Assembly: GCA_015680685.1 (NCBI GenBank)
Contig: MNCI01034627.1
Location: 388,592-452,591, forward strand
Source of the DNA: Gnetum montanum
Lineage: Eukaryota; Streptophyta; Gnetopsida; Gnetales; Gnetaceae
Reading direction: 5' to 3'
Length of the DNA stretch: 64,000 nt
The position numbers and the translations under genes were made by a program. The notes below the pieces were generated by a model. It searched no databases and was not told the DNA's origin. It saw only the letters and a program-made list of their open reading frames with translations. This document shows positions 1 to 10,486 of this stretch, piece by piece; position 1 is the stretch's first letter, and every line of letters begins with the position of its first letter.

Positions 1-545
1 TGTCTTGCATGCATTCTGTACCCCATCTCATGTGGTATAGACTGGTCACTTCGATGATCCCTTGGGGATCTTGCGAGATGCAAAGCCTACTTGACCACTA
101 GTTAGCTTGCCCGTCTTACGGTTTTCTTGCATGCGTTCTGTACCCCATCTTGTGTGGTACAGACCGATCGCTTCGATGATCCTTTAGGGATCCTACAAGA
201 TGCAAAGACTTCTTGTTAGCTTTCTTGTCTTACGGTAGTCTCATAAGCCTTCTACACCCCGATACGCATTAGCATAGACTTGACACCCATCTATGGTTGT
301 TTATGCATCGTTTGGTGTAGATCGGTCGCCTCGATGGTTCCTTGAGAACCCTACGAGACATAAAGCCTCTGACGGCCAATTAATTCACCTTCCCTTTTTA
401 CAGTAGCCTTGCATGTGCTCTGCACCTTAACTTGCACAGACATAAACGTGATACCCAATTGTGGTTGTTTGCACCTTGTGTGGTGCAGGTCGGTCACCCT
501 GATGGTTCCTCCAAAATTCGGCAAGACATAAAGCTTCCTTTTACT
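1..545 (+). repeat. Four diverged tandem copies of a leader repeat (element A)
   Basis: Units of roughly 110-160 bp begin near 1, 121, 241 and 410. Each holds a 'ctgtacccc'-like stretch, a 'gtgtggtacagaccg' stretch, 'cttcgatgatcc' and an 'agatgcaaagcc' end. Element B has a single copy of the same unit at about 58081-58215, just after its primer-binding site, so this is the untranslated leader of element A and the 5' LTR lies shortly left of position 1. No coding capacity is evident. Confidence 0.75.
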
Positions 546-626
546 ACTTTTTTCGACTTTCTTGTTCAATTGCACTCTTTGGCATAACTTTTGTGTTTTT
601 GCTTTTCCATAACAACCTACTTAATA

Positions 627-3300
627 ATGGATTTTTCATCTACCACTGCTAATGCCTTCAACATGGAAGTCCCCTTTAACGTTGAAGTTCCAGTCATGGT
701 TCAAAGCAATACTGGTGTCGGACAACCACTGAATCCCACGCTGGAGGCACGTCAATCTCTCAGAATCCAAAATCAAGAACTTGAGGGATTAGCCCAGCAA
801 CACGAGCATTACAGTTTCCTTTGTGCAAAGGTGTAGCCTTGGATTTACATGAACTCAAAGAAGAACGTAGCTTCGAGTTCGCTCATTGCAATAGGAAGGA
901 ATTCATTCCTACCGTCGACGTTCCTTTTCTTTTAATGCAAGCGTATCAAAGGCTGCTAGACTAATTAATCTAGTTGGCTAGGCTTAGGGAGCAATAGGAC
1001 ACCGCGTCCAATGAGGACGATGCCTTTCAAGATGGATAGAAGGAACTCAATTCCTAATCCGACAAGGGAGGTTAAGCCAATCTTGTTCCTGTCCTGCCTA
1101 CCCAGCCCTTCTAGGCCAACCCGTTGTCTATCATCGCTCCCTTTGCCATCACGCCTACGCTTCAGCAGCCTACAATTGCAACTACAATGGGTAGCCATGC
1201 CACTTTCTTGGTGTATCATCACCCTTATTCCCCTATTACATTTGCAGCAACTGTGCCCCCATAAACTATTTATCAGCACATTCCTATAGTGCGTAACACG
1301 TCTATCACGACTACCCTACCGCATGTTCACACTATACCTACTTCGCAACTGCACATAACTTCCATGCCAATTCCTACGTACGTGTCTATTCCACCCAATG
1401 TGGCAGGCCCCAATCTATCCACATGGTGGACCCTGTTTGCTTCTTCATTTGTTCTACAACCATCGTAGATGGCTCACTATGTTCACCCTCAGACCTACCC
1501 AATCCCGCAAACGGTAAATCCTAACATGGGGCCATGGTCTGTCCCGTTGGTGATCCAAATGGTCTATTTGGTGGCTCAACTCGCAATTACTACTTTGATA
1601 GTACCACCCACTAGGTGGTGGACAATGCAAGCAGCACCTTTAGTGGGGGTGGCCCCAATGGCACTGCCGATAAGTTAGCCCACCACTGCCACCATGCCGC
1701 ATGTGGGAGCTATCACTATAGTCCCTCAACCATCTACAACATTGTTGGGTCTGGACCAAGAATTTTAGCTCATCTAGACCCTCACTAAGAAAATAAAATG
1801 TCTCAAAGCAATTGGGTCTAACATGGTACAAGTCATGAACTTTTATCAGGACGACCTGGTCAGCCCTGTAATCCCAGCTTTGATGTTACCTCTGGGGATG
1901 TCTCTTCTGCACTTCATGAAGTACGACAAGGAGGGAGATCCCACTGCACACCTTGTTACCTTCAAGTCTGAGTCTTTGTTATTGCAACAATGCCTACACA
2001 TGATCATTTGCATCTTTTCCATGTCCCTACCTAGGAAATCCCTAGACTGGTACCGTGCATTTCCACGCTCATCCATTTCAAATTTGGAAGAGCTTCTGAC
2101 CTATTTTGTGACACCTTTCAAGTATAACTTGAAGCCAGAAACCACGCTAGATCAGTTGATGAGCGTGAAGCAAGATATGCTAAAACTAGTCCAAAAATTC
2201 ATTCAACGTTGGAGCGTAACCCTTAACGAAATCTGCAAGCCCATCACGGAAGCCCACTTGCTGGCTGTATTTAAGGGTGTAGTGAATGACTTCATCAAGT
2301 CCAAACTGTACTACCTTGCTCCTCACTCTCTCAATCAGGCTTTCACTCAAACTAATAATATATAAGACATGGCTGAGGCAAACAAAGACCTAGCCTACAT
2401 CACTTACAAAAACACCTTCGCAAAGAAGGAGAAGGGTAAAGCCCCGAAAACCATAGTGGCTACTATGGCAACCGAGGCCAAGCCCAAGCCTAGTGGTAAT
2501 GGTAGCAAGAATAACAAGAAATTGGCCTTACAAGCGGCTAACCCTATGCCCAAACTGGGCCACGTACCGTAACCTGCTATACCTGCGCTCGAGACATCTG
2601 CATACACCAAATCCAACTTTGAGCGAAAAGACCACTCAAAGTACACCCGATATCCTCTCAAGCCTTCAGAACTCCTAAAGCAACTGTTGGCAGCAGGGTA
2701 CATCCAACACAAGCAGATGTCGGAAGAATAAAATGCAAGATATCAACACTACTGTGAGCTCCTTAGGAATCCTTCTTTGGCCTTGCCCAATGAGCCTCCA
2801 GTTCCTAGGGGTTTCAGGCTAGATAGGTTTTGTGAACACCACCAATTATGTGGTCATACCATAGATTATTGTCTATCATTGCATGATGACATCCAAAGAT
2901 TAATCGATCTAGGGAAGCTGGTGCTGGATGAAAGCAACCTAGTACGCCCTGAAAATCAATCTATATATGTCTACACAGATCCCCTCAATGCCAATAATTC
3001 TAGTTACGTAATCAATGCCATAAGCATTAACAATGATCCCAGGCCACCCCGCTAGCCATTTGTGATCCGTGTGCCTCAGCGTAGTGCACCAGCACCACCA
3101 ATGATTGGTCTAAGCTCACAACTGCCCTTCATCCTGAAAGTCCCACCACAGGCACCCACCTTCACACTGCCTATTGACGAGGTTGTGCGATCCCATCAGT
3201 TAACACCTCTAGCTCCATTCATCATTAGGGGGCCAACGTCTTTGGTAACCCTTATCCCATGCAATAGAATTGAACAGCCTCCTTGCCCCACGAGGTGAGA
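627..3300 (+). pseudogene. gag: Broken gag of element A
   Basis: Gag is the structural capsid/nucleocapsid protein of the virus-like particle. The likely start is the ATG at 627, because element B has a comparable N-terminal module from 58290. The first stretch stops at 833-835. The capsid core is clearest at 1823-2365, with the words HFMKY, HLVTFKSESLLLQQ and FKGVVNDF, matched closely by B at 59342-59850. A zinc-binding segment of the type CxxH...CGHxxxxC starts at 2831 inside the open stretch 2777-3055, followed by a proline-rich linker. Several stops and frame changes between these blocks mean no full protein can be made. Confidence 0.85.
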
Positions 3301-3600
3301 AACCCACTTGGTGGGTGAGACATCGAAGGGAAGTACCATCAAGGCTATCCCAAGCCTATGCCTTCGCCCCCTGCATCTACACCTTCACCCTCAAAGATGA
3401 AGGTCGACACGGTTATGTAGCCTGCATTACCCGACCGACAAGGATCTAAACCCAGATCTGAAGTCACCTCTCCTTGGGAGATTCATCTTCTAGGACGAAT
3501 CGAAGAGGAGGAAAGTGTTAAACAAGCGGGTGGCCAAGACCTTCTAGATCCCCTCACCTAGTTCAAGCAAGCCCTCAAGCAGAAAAAGGTTACACTGAGC

Positions 3601-4425
3601 TTGTACAACCTAATCATGACATTTGTACCCCACCAAAAGGCTCTAGTTCGCATATTAACGATGATTCCGATCGAAAAAAACATGCCAGTAGAAGAGGAAG
3701 GGATCCACTCGGTAATGCTTCCCTCTATACCTGTAGAGCCCACGCCACCCCAATTAACTTTCCATAACGACACCATTAGGGAAGATCCCGAAGGGGGTCA
3801 AGTGACTACGGTGCCTCTCTTCATCACAATTCGGGTCGTCCAACACCGGATCCAAAGGGTACACATTGATGATGGGGTCACCAGAAATGTCATTTCCTTC
3901 CCTATTATGGATAAGCTGGGATTGGTCGACTAGATCAAACCAATGATGACATCGTGTCTGAGGTCCTTCAATGGGGCATGCATCCTGGTGAAAGGCACAA
4001 TTCACATAAACTTCGTAGTAGGGGACTAGTTCCCCACAGACGCAACATTCATCGTAGTTGAAAAAATGCCTAGGTTTAACCTGATCTTGGGAAGATCATG
4101 GTTAGCTTAACTTAGGGCTATCTCCTCACCTATACACCAGGAAATCCACTTACCATACGTAGGTAGGGAGGTGGTAATCCATGGTGATGAAGTGGCAACA
4201 CAAGAAATTAGCAATGTAAACATGCAACAGGGCTCAGAGGTTACGACCTCTAAGAATGAAGCACCTATTCATGCATGCATTAATCATTCAATGGAAGGAT
4301 CAGCTCAACAAGCTGACTCCCAAATCAAAAATGCATGGGTCAAGTTGCCCTTCCAAGTAGAGGACAACGATGTGAACAAGTGCCCTAGTGAAACAGCTCA
4401 GCCTTATGTTCCGATCAACCCATGA
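3601..4425 (+). pseudogene. Retropepsin-like protease region of element A
   Basis: Aspartic protease that would cleave the polyprotein. The active-site neighbourhood reads VHIDDGVTRNVI (about 3859-3894), followed by a conserved C-terminal block with LILGRSWL (about 4080-4107). The copy is broken: TAG at 3931-3933 and TAA at 4108-4110, where element B has CAG at both matching codons. The acidic tail to 4425 corresponds to B 61690-61947. The reading ends just before the spacer repeats, at the place where Ogre-like elements start the intron that precedes RT. Confidence 0.8.
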
Positions 4426-4540
4426 TGGGTTAAGAAGTAGCTACACATAGCGTAGCAACCCTACTACTTCCTACCAAGTTGCCATCCCTTGTACATTCAT
4501 AGTTTCCTTGCCTTGTTAGTATGCCATCCTTCTAGCATGC

Positions 4541-4935
4541 TATGCTAACAGCCCAAAATGGCCTAAAACTATCATCATCATTTTTTGCTTCGTTAACGTA
4601 TTATCTCTTTTGGAAAATGGCCCGGAATGGCCTAAAAGTAGCATTATTGCTTTTTTTCTTTATCCTATTGGCATGTTACGCAATGGCCCCAAATGGCCTA
4701 AAACTAGCATCATTGCTTTCTGCTTTATTAACATGCCATTTTTCTGGCATACCACACTAACAGCCCAAGATGGCCTAAAACTAGTGTCATCTCTTTGTTC
4801 CTTTGTTAACAAACTATCTCTCTTGGTAGTGGCCCAAAATGGCCTAAAACTAGCATTGTTGCCTTTCGCTTTGACATGTTGCGCAATGGCCTGAAATGGC
4901 CCAAAACTAGCAATGGCCTGAGATGGCCTAAAACT
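4541..4935 (+). repeat. Spacer array 1: tandem repeat with core GGCCTAAAACTAGCAT
   Basis: Seven units, each with a core like 'GCCCAAAATGGCCTAAAACTA', at about 4550, 4620, 4683, 4765, 4831, 4888 and 4917. Spacing runs 57-80 bp and shortens to about 29 bp at the end. The array separates the end of the protease from the 3' end of the antisense gene. Element B has the same core in the same place at 62100-62240. Apparent ORFs here on both strands are translations of the repeat. Confidence 0.85.
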
Positions 4936-5118
4936 AACATATGAGAGCATGAAAACTTTACATAGTACAAAAGTTAACATAAAATCAATTTCTTTTCTGA
5001 AGTTTTTCATTTCATTTAAAATTTTCTCCTATTGGCAATGTTTGCAAAATTTTCAAAAAAAAATTCAAAATTTCAGCATTTCAAACTTTGTAAAAAATTC
5101 AAAAAAAATCCTATGCTA

Positions 5119-5253
5119 TCATGGGTTGTCTCTGTTGACATTGTCTTCACCACTTGCCTCTGCTTCATCTGCTTGTGTATCATCCACCCCTGCATTACCT
5201 TCTGCCAGTTCTTCATTCCCTCCCTCCACGGGTCTTGCACCCTCATCTGGAGC
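5119..5253 (-). CDS. Terminal exon 7: acidic tail of the antisense gene
   Basis: The acceptor GATGCAG precedes GCT at 5253. The 44 codons to TGA at 5121-5119 are very rich in Glu, Asp, Gly and Ala (starting APDEGARPVEGGNEELAEG). Element B has an equivalent acidic terminal exon at 62499-62752, also ending just before the spacer array. Acidic low-complexity tails are common in nuclear and chaperone-like proteins, but no function can be assigned. Confidence 0.55.
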   Translation of the reverse strand, partial: APDEGARPVEGGNEELAEGNAGVDDTQADEAEASGEDNVNRDNP

Positions 5254-5348
5254 CTGCATCGCAAGAATCAAGTAGTCAGCTAGGGTAAGAAACCCAACAA
5301 ACATAAGCTATAACATAGCATGAGCATCTACCCATTAAAGCAACTAAC

Positions 5349-6172
5349 TTGAGAGGGGCTTGTGTCAATCTCAAGGGGTATCCAGTCTAAAATGAGCCTG
5401 AGGTGATGCTAAATCTCCTCTATCGTAATATCCATCCAACGTCTATCGCTGGGTTCAGCATTCGAAGCAGCAGCTTTCTCCCTTTCCACAGTCGTCCATT
5501 TTAGAGGTTCTGGGGAAAGGGAGGTGGTTGCGGTCTCTCCTGTAGGAAGGTCCACCTTCAAGTCAGGAGATTTTGTGACCTTCACCTACTCTTTGAACTT
5601 AGCGTAGGCCTTAGAAGCGCCAATGGCTTTCACAAATTCTTCATACATGAATGCCTTCACAGCAACGTCTTTGTATAGCCTTCGATGGGTGTCATCCTCC
5701 AGCTTGTATGCATGTTTGTGGTTTCTATGTGTTCACCCCCATTCAAAGACTTTAGTGTTGATATCTTTCATATCTTGACACTTCTAGTCTAGCAACTCCA
5801 TCTGCATTTGCTGCTCAACTATCTCGCAAGTTGACTCAATGTTCTGGTGAACGACAATAAAAAATTTGGCGTAATCATCCATAGCCTTGTAGCAACCCTC
5901 AATTTCAGGGTTACAATTTATGAGGAAGTCAACCCTCAACCTGAGGTCTACCACCTTGGTGACCAACTCAACCTCTCTTTGCTCAGCCCTTTGGACCCAT
6001 TTCCACAAATCCTTGTTAGCGCGCCTACACTCCCACAGAGAGCGTATGAAGTGCAAGATTCACTTGTGAGCCTTGTCAAACATGCGACGAGACACCTGGG
6101 TCACGTCAGGTGAGAGTGTAGGCACGGCACCAATTCTCATGGGTCAAGCTAGATCCCATTTGAGCTGAGAGG
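5349..6172 (-). pseudogene. Exon 6: coiled-coil-like C-terminal region of the antisense gene
   Basis: Contains FIRSLWECRRANKDLWKWVQ and a long helix-prone stretch through 5784. Further words (KAFMYEEFVKAIGAS, SPEPLKWTTVE, LDWIPLEIDTSPSQ) are shared in order with element B's exon 62832-63625. Charged heptad-like spacing suggests a coiled coil. It ends at a GTTAGT donor (5348-5343). Stops are few (for example TAG near 5786), making this one of the better preserved exons. Confidence 0.62.
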
Positions 6173-6276
6173 CTACCTTAACACAAGGAACGAAGCAATC
6201 GCATTAGCATAGCAAAATCAACAAACTCAAAATTTTTTAGCAAAACAACATAGGAGCATTTAATACTGCCACTTAC

Positions 6277-6811
6277 CTGCGCCAGGGTCTGTTTGCTAAA
6301 GGTGTCTAATCATGTCATTAAAAAGTCCCTGTACAAACATAAACTTGTTAAGGATCTTAGCCCATGACTCTGCACAAATTAGAGGAGGTCCCGTAGCATC
6401 AGCAGTAACACCTGTTACACAATTAAGCATGTCAGCAATGGCCAAAATGGACTATGATAGGGCAAACGTCCCGCTGACTCAGCAGTGCCTCACTGCGGTC
6501 TTTTTTCTTGCTGATGCAGGATGATCATGGTAGCCTCAGTGGAGGGCCCTTCCAAGTCCATACAGGCCCCTTCCTCATCCACTGGTGCCTTTCCTTTCAG
6601 GAGACTGACATATTTTTTATTCAAGGGGGACACCCCCTCATTGATAGGATGCTCCCTAATAACAAGAGCCCCTACCCTGGAAACGAAGCTCCTTTATTCC
6701 CAACTGATCCCCTTTCCTCTAAAACTAGGGCCTCCGCATCCTCATTCGTCGCCCTTGTCTTAAGGGCTGACACTTCCTCGTCACCTTCTTCTTCATCTTC
6801 TTCTTTCTCTG
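6277..6811 (-). pseudogene. Exon 5: acidic segment of the antisense gene
   Basis: It begins after TTGCTTAG with a run of Glu/Asp (EKEEDEEEGDEEVS), loses frame around 6650-6450, and ends with SWAKILNKFMFVQGLFNDMI and a PGAG end before GTAAGT (6276-6271). Element B has the counterpart SWGEFPDKFTFMEGVIQDMI ending PEAG at 63710, directly before its own GTATGT donor. It may be two exons in the original gene. Confidence 0.5.
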
Positions 6812-6928
6812 CTAAGCAAAAAGGCATGTTTGCATCAGTTCAAAACAAGCTAGCTCAAAATAGATGCTATGCCGAACTACCTAGTGCAGCATAGCGTAGC
6901 AAAGTAAGCATTACACAAAAATACTTAC

Positions 6929-7975
6929 CAATGGGGGGTTGCGTCTTCTGCAGCTTGAGCTGAAATCTTTGTCCCTCCTCTTCATGAAGGGTTTCCCTGG
7001 CTAGGGGAGGTCTCTTCCTTCACAACTCCTTGGGCATAGTCTTGGCTATGAGACATTCACCCCGTGTCATGCTACCGGTTATGACAAGGGGTGTCTCTCC
7101 TATGCTGTCCTAGCCATGAATACTACAAGCCACCAGATTTTTAGTCGTTACAGACAATGACTCCCCGACCATTTCTGGGGGATTCTAAGCTCACATAGTC
7201 CAGAGGACCTATTGAATCCATGGCTTGGGAATCTGGTCACGATCTTGCATGGACCAGACTCCATCTTCCTGGACCACCAAGAACTCCATGAAGCGCATTA
7301 TACAGCCTATGTAGAAAGCATAGTGTATGTTAGAGCGGGACTCCATTTGCTCACGAAGTCCCAAAATCTCAACCTACAAGCCACTAAATAGGAAACTAGC
7401 CCAGTTGTAACAGGCCCCTTCTTCCATAACCTCCCGCATTATCCAAGCCTTCTCGAGCCCCAAGACCTTTCCTTGGGTGAGCAGTTGAGGGAATGCATGG
7501 GCACGAAAGATTGGGTAAATCCCCATGGCAAGGCCATCCTTAAGCTTTTCCATGGGGAACCCTTTTCACTCCTTGGTGAGCCTCAACCACCCCTTGATAT
7601 GCTGCTTCTGAAGAGTCAACTCCTGCTTACCCTTCGACACTATAAAGGAACCATCGGCAGGAATGCCGAACAGATCCAAAAATAGCTGGTCATTGATTTC
7701 AATGACCACCCGCACACCCCGCACATACATGCAAAACCATCCCACCCTCCTAGAGAAGGAGTTGACTAGGGAAAGCATCTTGATCATAGAGACGTTCAGA
7801 TTCAGAGCCATGAATAGATCCATAAGCCCCGCCTTTCGAACTTTCTCGAGTAAAGAGTTCGGGGCCCCTCTTTCTAACGAGCTCTAGCTCACTGCTACTT
7901 CATCGTATTTGAAGTAGATGTTTTCCCCCTGCCTCTCAGTGGTCACCACCATCACCTCACGAGGCTTCTTTACCT
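6929..7975 (-). pseudogene. Exon 4: plant transposon-associated domain resembling Tat antisense ORF proteins
   Basis: The largest exon, about 349 codons, bounded by a TTGTTGTAG acceptor and a GTAAGT donor at 6928. The clearest part (7823-7566) contains LVNSFSRRVGWFCMYVRGVR, INDQLFLDLFGIPADGSF and a downstream Lys/Glu-rich stretch. The pattern 'VRG.RV......IN..LGIP..G' is typical of the uncharacterised 'putative plant transposon protein' family often found beside Gypsy elements. There are several TAG/TGA stops, and no catalytic motif is visible. Confidence 0.5.
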
Positions 7976-8056
7976 CTACAACAATTTTCACAAAACACAT
8001 TTAGAATAACGAGGTAGAAAATGCAAGGATTACAAAAACACTTGAGCATGTGGCAC

Positions 8057-8350
8057 CTGCCTTTTGACCCACCAGGTCTATACGTTAACGGGAATAGCGA
8101 GAGTTTAATCAGAGCTACTTCAATCATGACCTGTTTGAAGGGTTCTTTCCACTCTTTATCCAGCCAACCCTTCTTCCTACACTGATTGAAGAGAGTGCAG
8201 AGCATGCGTAGATAGGTATGGTATTCTCCTCCGCATTGACCGATCACACCCGCCTACAGGTTCTTGGCAAAAGCAAACTCTCGTAAGGTTAGATGCACTG
8301 TAGCCAGCAGACCCGGTTGGTCGTGAACCCCATCATCATCAATGTAAAAC
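8057..8350 (-). pseudogene. Exon 3: probable end of the phosphatase-like domain
   Basis: The acceptor CACCAG at 8356-8351 is followed by a frame reading FYIDDDGVHDQPGLL, then (after one TAG) CGGEYHTYLRMLCTLF and KGWLDKEWKEPF. NIF-type plant proteins commonly close with a 'G.L..YL..L' helix, which this resembles. The 3' donor (GTGCCA at 8056) is weak and the reading phase does not match exon 2 exactly, so a small indel or a different junction is possible. Confidence 0.5.
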
Positions 8351-8432
8351 CTGGTGACAAACACACACTATTAGCATTCGACTGGTATGGCTAGTGTTGC
8401 ACAACAAAGTGGAGCAAAGATGCAAAACTCAC

Positions 8433-8880
8433 CCACCAACACAATAGACAGTCCCCTGTGGGTTCTAAAAGTGTCACCATGTTACATGCGAGAAACAATA
8501 TGTTGTGCTGGTGGTAGCAGTTGTATTCCAGCATGTCCTAGATCTAGGCTAAATTCTTCAACCCCATTGAGTGTTGGTTGGATCCCCCTCCCTGCCTACT
8601 CATGATTTCCTCATCAGTAAAGTATCTCAGGATGCCCCGATTTACCCCTAGTAGCATGGCTTCTATTATGTTAGACAACTCCTTCTCCTATAGAGAAGAC
8701 CAAACCATCACACTAAAGTTATCAAGATAGAATTGCAAGAAGTCTTGTGCCCCTTCCTTAAACCAAACCGCTCGATCTCCCAAACGTATTAGGGGAGGAG
8801 GAGTGTTGGCCACAGGTCTGCTCACATGGCACAAGACTCCTCCAATGTCCAAAATGATTAGCCGGGACCTTGGTCCCACC
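8433..8880 (-). pseudogene. Exon 2: NIF/FCP1-type HAD phosphatase-like domain
   Basis: After a TTTTGCAG acceptor the frame reads RLIILDIGGVLCHV, then WFKEGAQDFLQFYLDNFSVM and VWSS. Downstream, past a TAG, come IIEAMLLG, YFTDEEIMS and a segment with NILFLACNMVTLLEP. This follows the layout of plant NIF/FCP1-homology proteins: strand 1 with the nucleophile Asp (codon 8849-8847), a 'DFL.F....F.V.VWSS' block, and a late 'N.LLLDDSPYK.L.NP' block. The second Asp of the DxD motif is Gly here, and the late acidic pair is replaced (ACNM), so catalysis is unlikely in this copy. In-frame stops confirm decay. The call rests on pattern recognition, without a profile search. Confidence 0.65.
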
Positions 8881-9406
8881 CTGCAAAATGTAGTCAGCAA
8901 ATATTAGCATCATACTTGAACGCAATACACTTGCAACATAGTAGTGTCTAGCAGCTCGTACATATAGTATAGCATGACCCTCTACCCGTACATAGTGTAG
9001 CAAGAGCATGGAAGCCTAGCGTAGCAAGAGCATGCGAATAGCCTAGCATAGTAGCAAAAAAACTGATGACATACCTAAACAAAACACGTGTCATGTTGCT
9101 ATAGCACATCATGGCTTGGCCCCCTAAAGGGTTTTACATTGCAGCATGCTAAGGTCAAGCAGCTTAAACTGCCCTAGCCCCCATGGTTGTAACAACCACA
9201 GCGGTGGCAGTTTCAGTGGCCTTTCATGCAATCACGATGCAATGTTTATGCATCTATCGCGACCAAAATGGTGACCGTAGCAATACAAAGGCTAAAATAA
9301 CATGACTATTGAAAACATAGATAGAAAAACAAATAGGATGAAAAACCAGAGCAAAAAATAGCAGAAGGTGCAAAACAAAAAGAGCGAAGGAGACATAAAA
9401 ACTTAC

Positions 9407-9516
9407 TGGGTCAACGGTGTGTTCTTCTGTGCTGGAACACATGTTTGTGGCGCACGCCTCAGGGTCTTCTTCACCTCCTCAACCTTTGCAAGCACCAAAT
9501 GGGTCTTAGGAGCCAT
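9407..9516 (-). CDS. Proposed first exon of the antisense gene
   Basis: ATG at 9516-9514, then about 36 codons rich in Lys, Val and Thr (APKTHLVLAKVEEVKKTLRR) before a consensus GTAAGT donor at 9406-9401. It leaves two bases that are completed in phase by the first base of exon 2 at 8880. No domain is recognisable. The start choice rests on this phase match and on the ATG context; the absence of a second copy in the window keeps confidence moderate. Confidence 0.5.
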
Positions 9517-9839
9517 AGTCCCACTTGTAGATTCATGCCCTTCACTATAGAAATTCTCCTTGCTAATTGATCAACATAATTGCTTCGTGCTTCAAAATTG
9601 CCTTATACTCCGATGAGGGTTCTGTGCTCTTACAATGAAAATGGTGAAATTTCTAGTGTCTAACCCCTATTTATGGCCATAACGGGAGGGAAACTTACCA
9701 CCCTCTGTCTCTCCGATTAATGCAGAGCACGCCATACAGCGTAGCATGCTCGCCACGACATCATAACACTATTAGCATTAAAGCCTTGACACGCTTCAAG
9801 CCAACTACTTACCTTCCCAAAAATAAAAAAAAATACTTG

Positions 9840-10290
9840 TTCTCAATTAAGGGTCTAAAAAGACCTTCACCTAGCAATCCTAGCATAGTTGCACCCCTCA
9901 GGGACCGAAAAGACCCTAAATTAGTAGTTTCAACCCGTTACGTTTGCGGTTCGCAAATAAACTTAAACTAACACCACATGCTTGCACCTACAATTATCTC
10001 ATCCTCCTCCACATAGGTGGTATCACATTTCCTAATGGTTTCATGTTTTCATTTTCACACTAGCAGTTCAATACATCTCATACCCGTAATTTCCTATTAT
10101 GCATACTATTATTTTGCATATTAAGATCTTGCATGTTGCAATATGGTAGTCCGGAATGACACTAAACTAGCAGTTTGGCATTTGCATATCAACAGTTACA
10201 TAGCTTCGCACTTTACATCAGCAATTTTATACCTTTAGCAATTCTACACTCTTGTGCCTTGGTAGTCTGCCATGACCTTAAATTAGCAAA
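9840..10290 (+). repeat. Spacer array 2: loose repeats with core GACCxTAAAxTAGCA
   Basis: Degenerate units 'GACCCTAAATTAGTAG' (about 9911), 'GACACTAAACTAGCAG' (10156) and 'GACCTTAAATTAGCAA' (10272), with weaker copies near 9850 and 9960, lie between the 5' end of the antisense gene and RT. The words match arrays 1 and 3. The stretch 9517-10350 holds no other recognisable gene. It should contain the antisense gene's promoter and, if Ogre-like, the 3' end of the sense intron; a TTTGCAG at 10338-10344 is a possible acceptor. Confidence 0.6.
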
Positions 10291-10486
10291 CTTTCAATTT
10301 TTACATTTCCACACATAGCAAGTTGCATCTCGGTGTTGCTTTGCAGATGTTCGTTTCACACAATCTCAAATGCCTCTTAACCAAGCTTTCATCTTATGAT
10401 GGCAGGTCAAGCGAGAGATGGGAATCCATTGTGACCTTTCCACGTCTTTAACATTAGTAGGTCCATAGGGCAAGCTTATGAGATAG

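Larger units (their letters stand above)
5119..9516 (-). pseudogene. Antisense multi-exon gene carried by element A (NIF/FCP1-like domain plus plant transposon-associated domain)
   Basis: My tentative exons, 5' to 3' on the - strand: 9516-9407, 8880-8433, 8350-8057, 7975-6929, 6811-6277, 6172-5349, 5253-5119 (about 3.39 kb). Most junctions have GT donors (GTAAGT at 9406, 6928 and 6276; GTGAGT at 8432; GTTAGT at 5348) and AG acceptors; introns are about 80-110 bp except the first (526 bp). The proposed start MAPKTHLVLAK joins exon 2 in phase. Later phases do not all agree, and stops lie within exons, so this copy is dead. The last three exons are matched in element B at 62499-63830 with the same splice positions, which supports a real gene. 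Function is unknown: the N-terminal third looks phosphatase-like and the C-terminus is acidic. It lies wholly between protease and RT, opposite to them. Confidence 0.72.

Noticed and set aside
4542-5010. Repetitive ORFs on both strands (Asn-Gly-Leu-Lys and similar periodic peptides)
   Set aside because: They are translations of spacer array 1; the period follows the DNA repeat and no start or domain is conserved in element B.
4949-5283. + strand ORFs rich in Ser/Pro
   Set aside because: They overlap the acidic terminal exon of the antisense gene; the acidic frame is the one matched in element B.
6508-6894. + strand ORF of 128 codons ending in a Ser-rich run
   Set aside because: Shadow of the Glu/Asp-rich exon 5 on the - strand (TCTTC repeats read as Ser in reverse).
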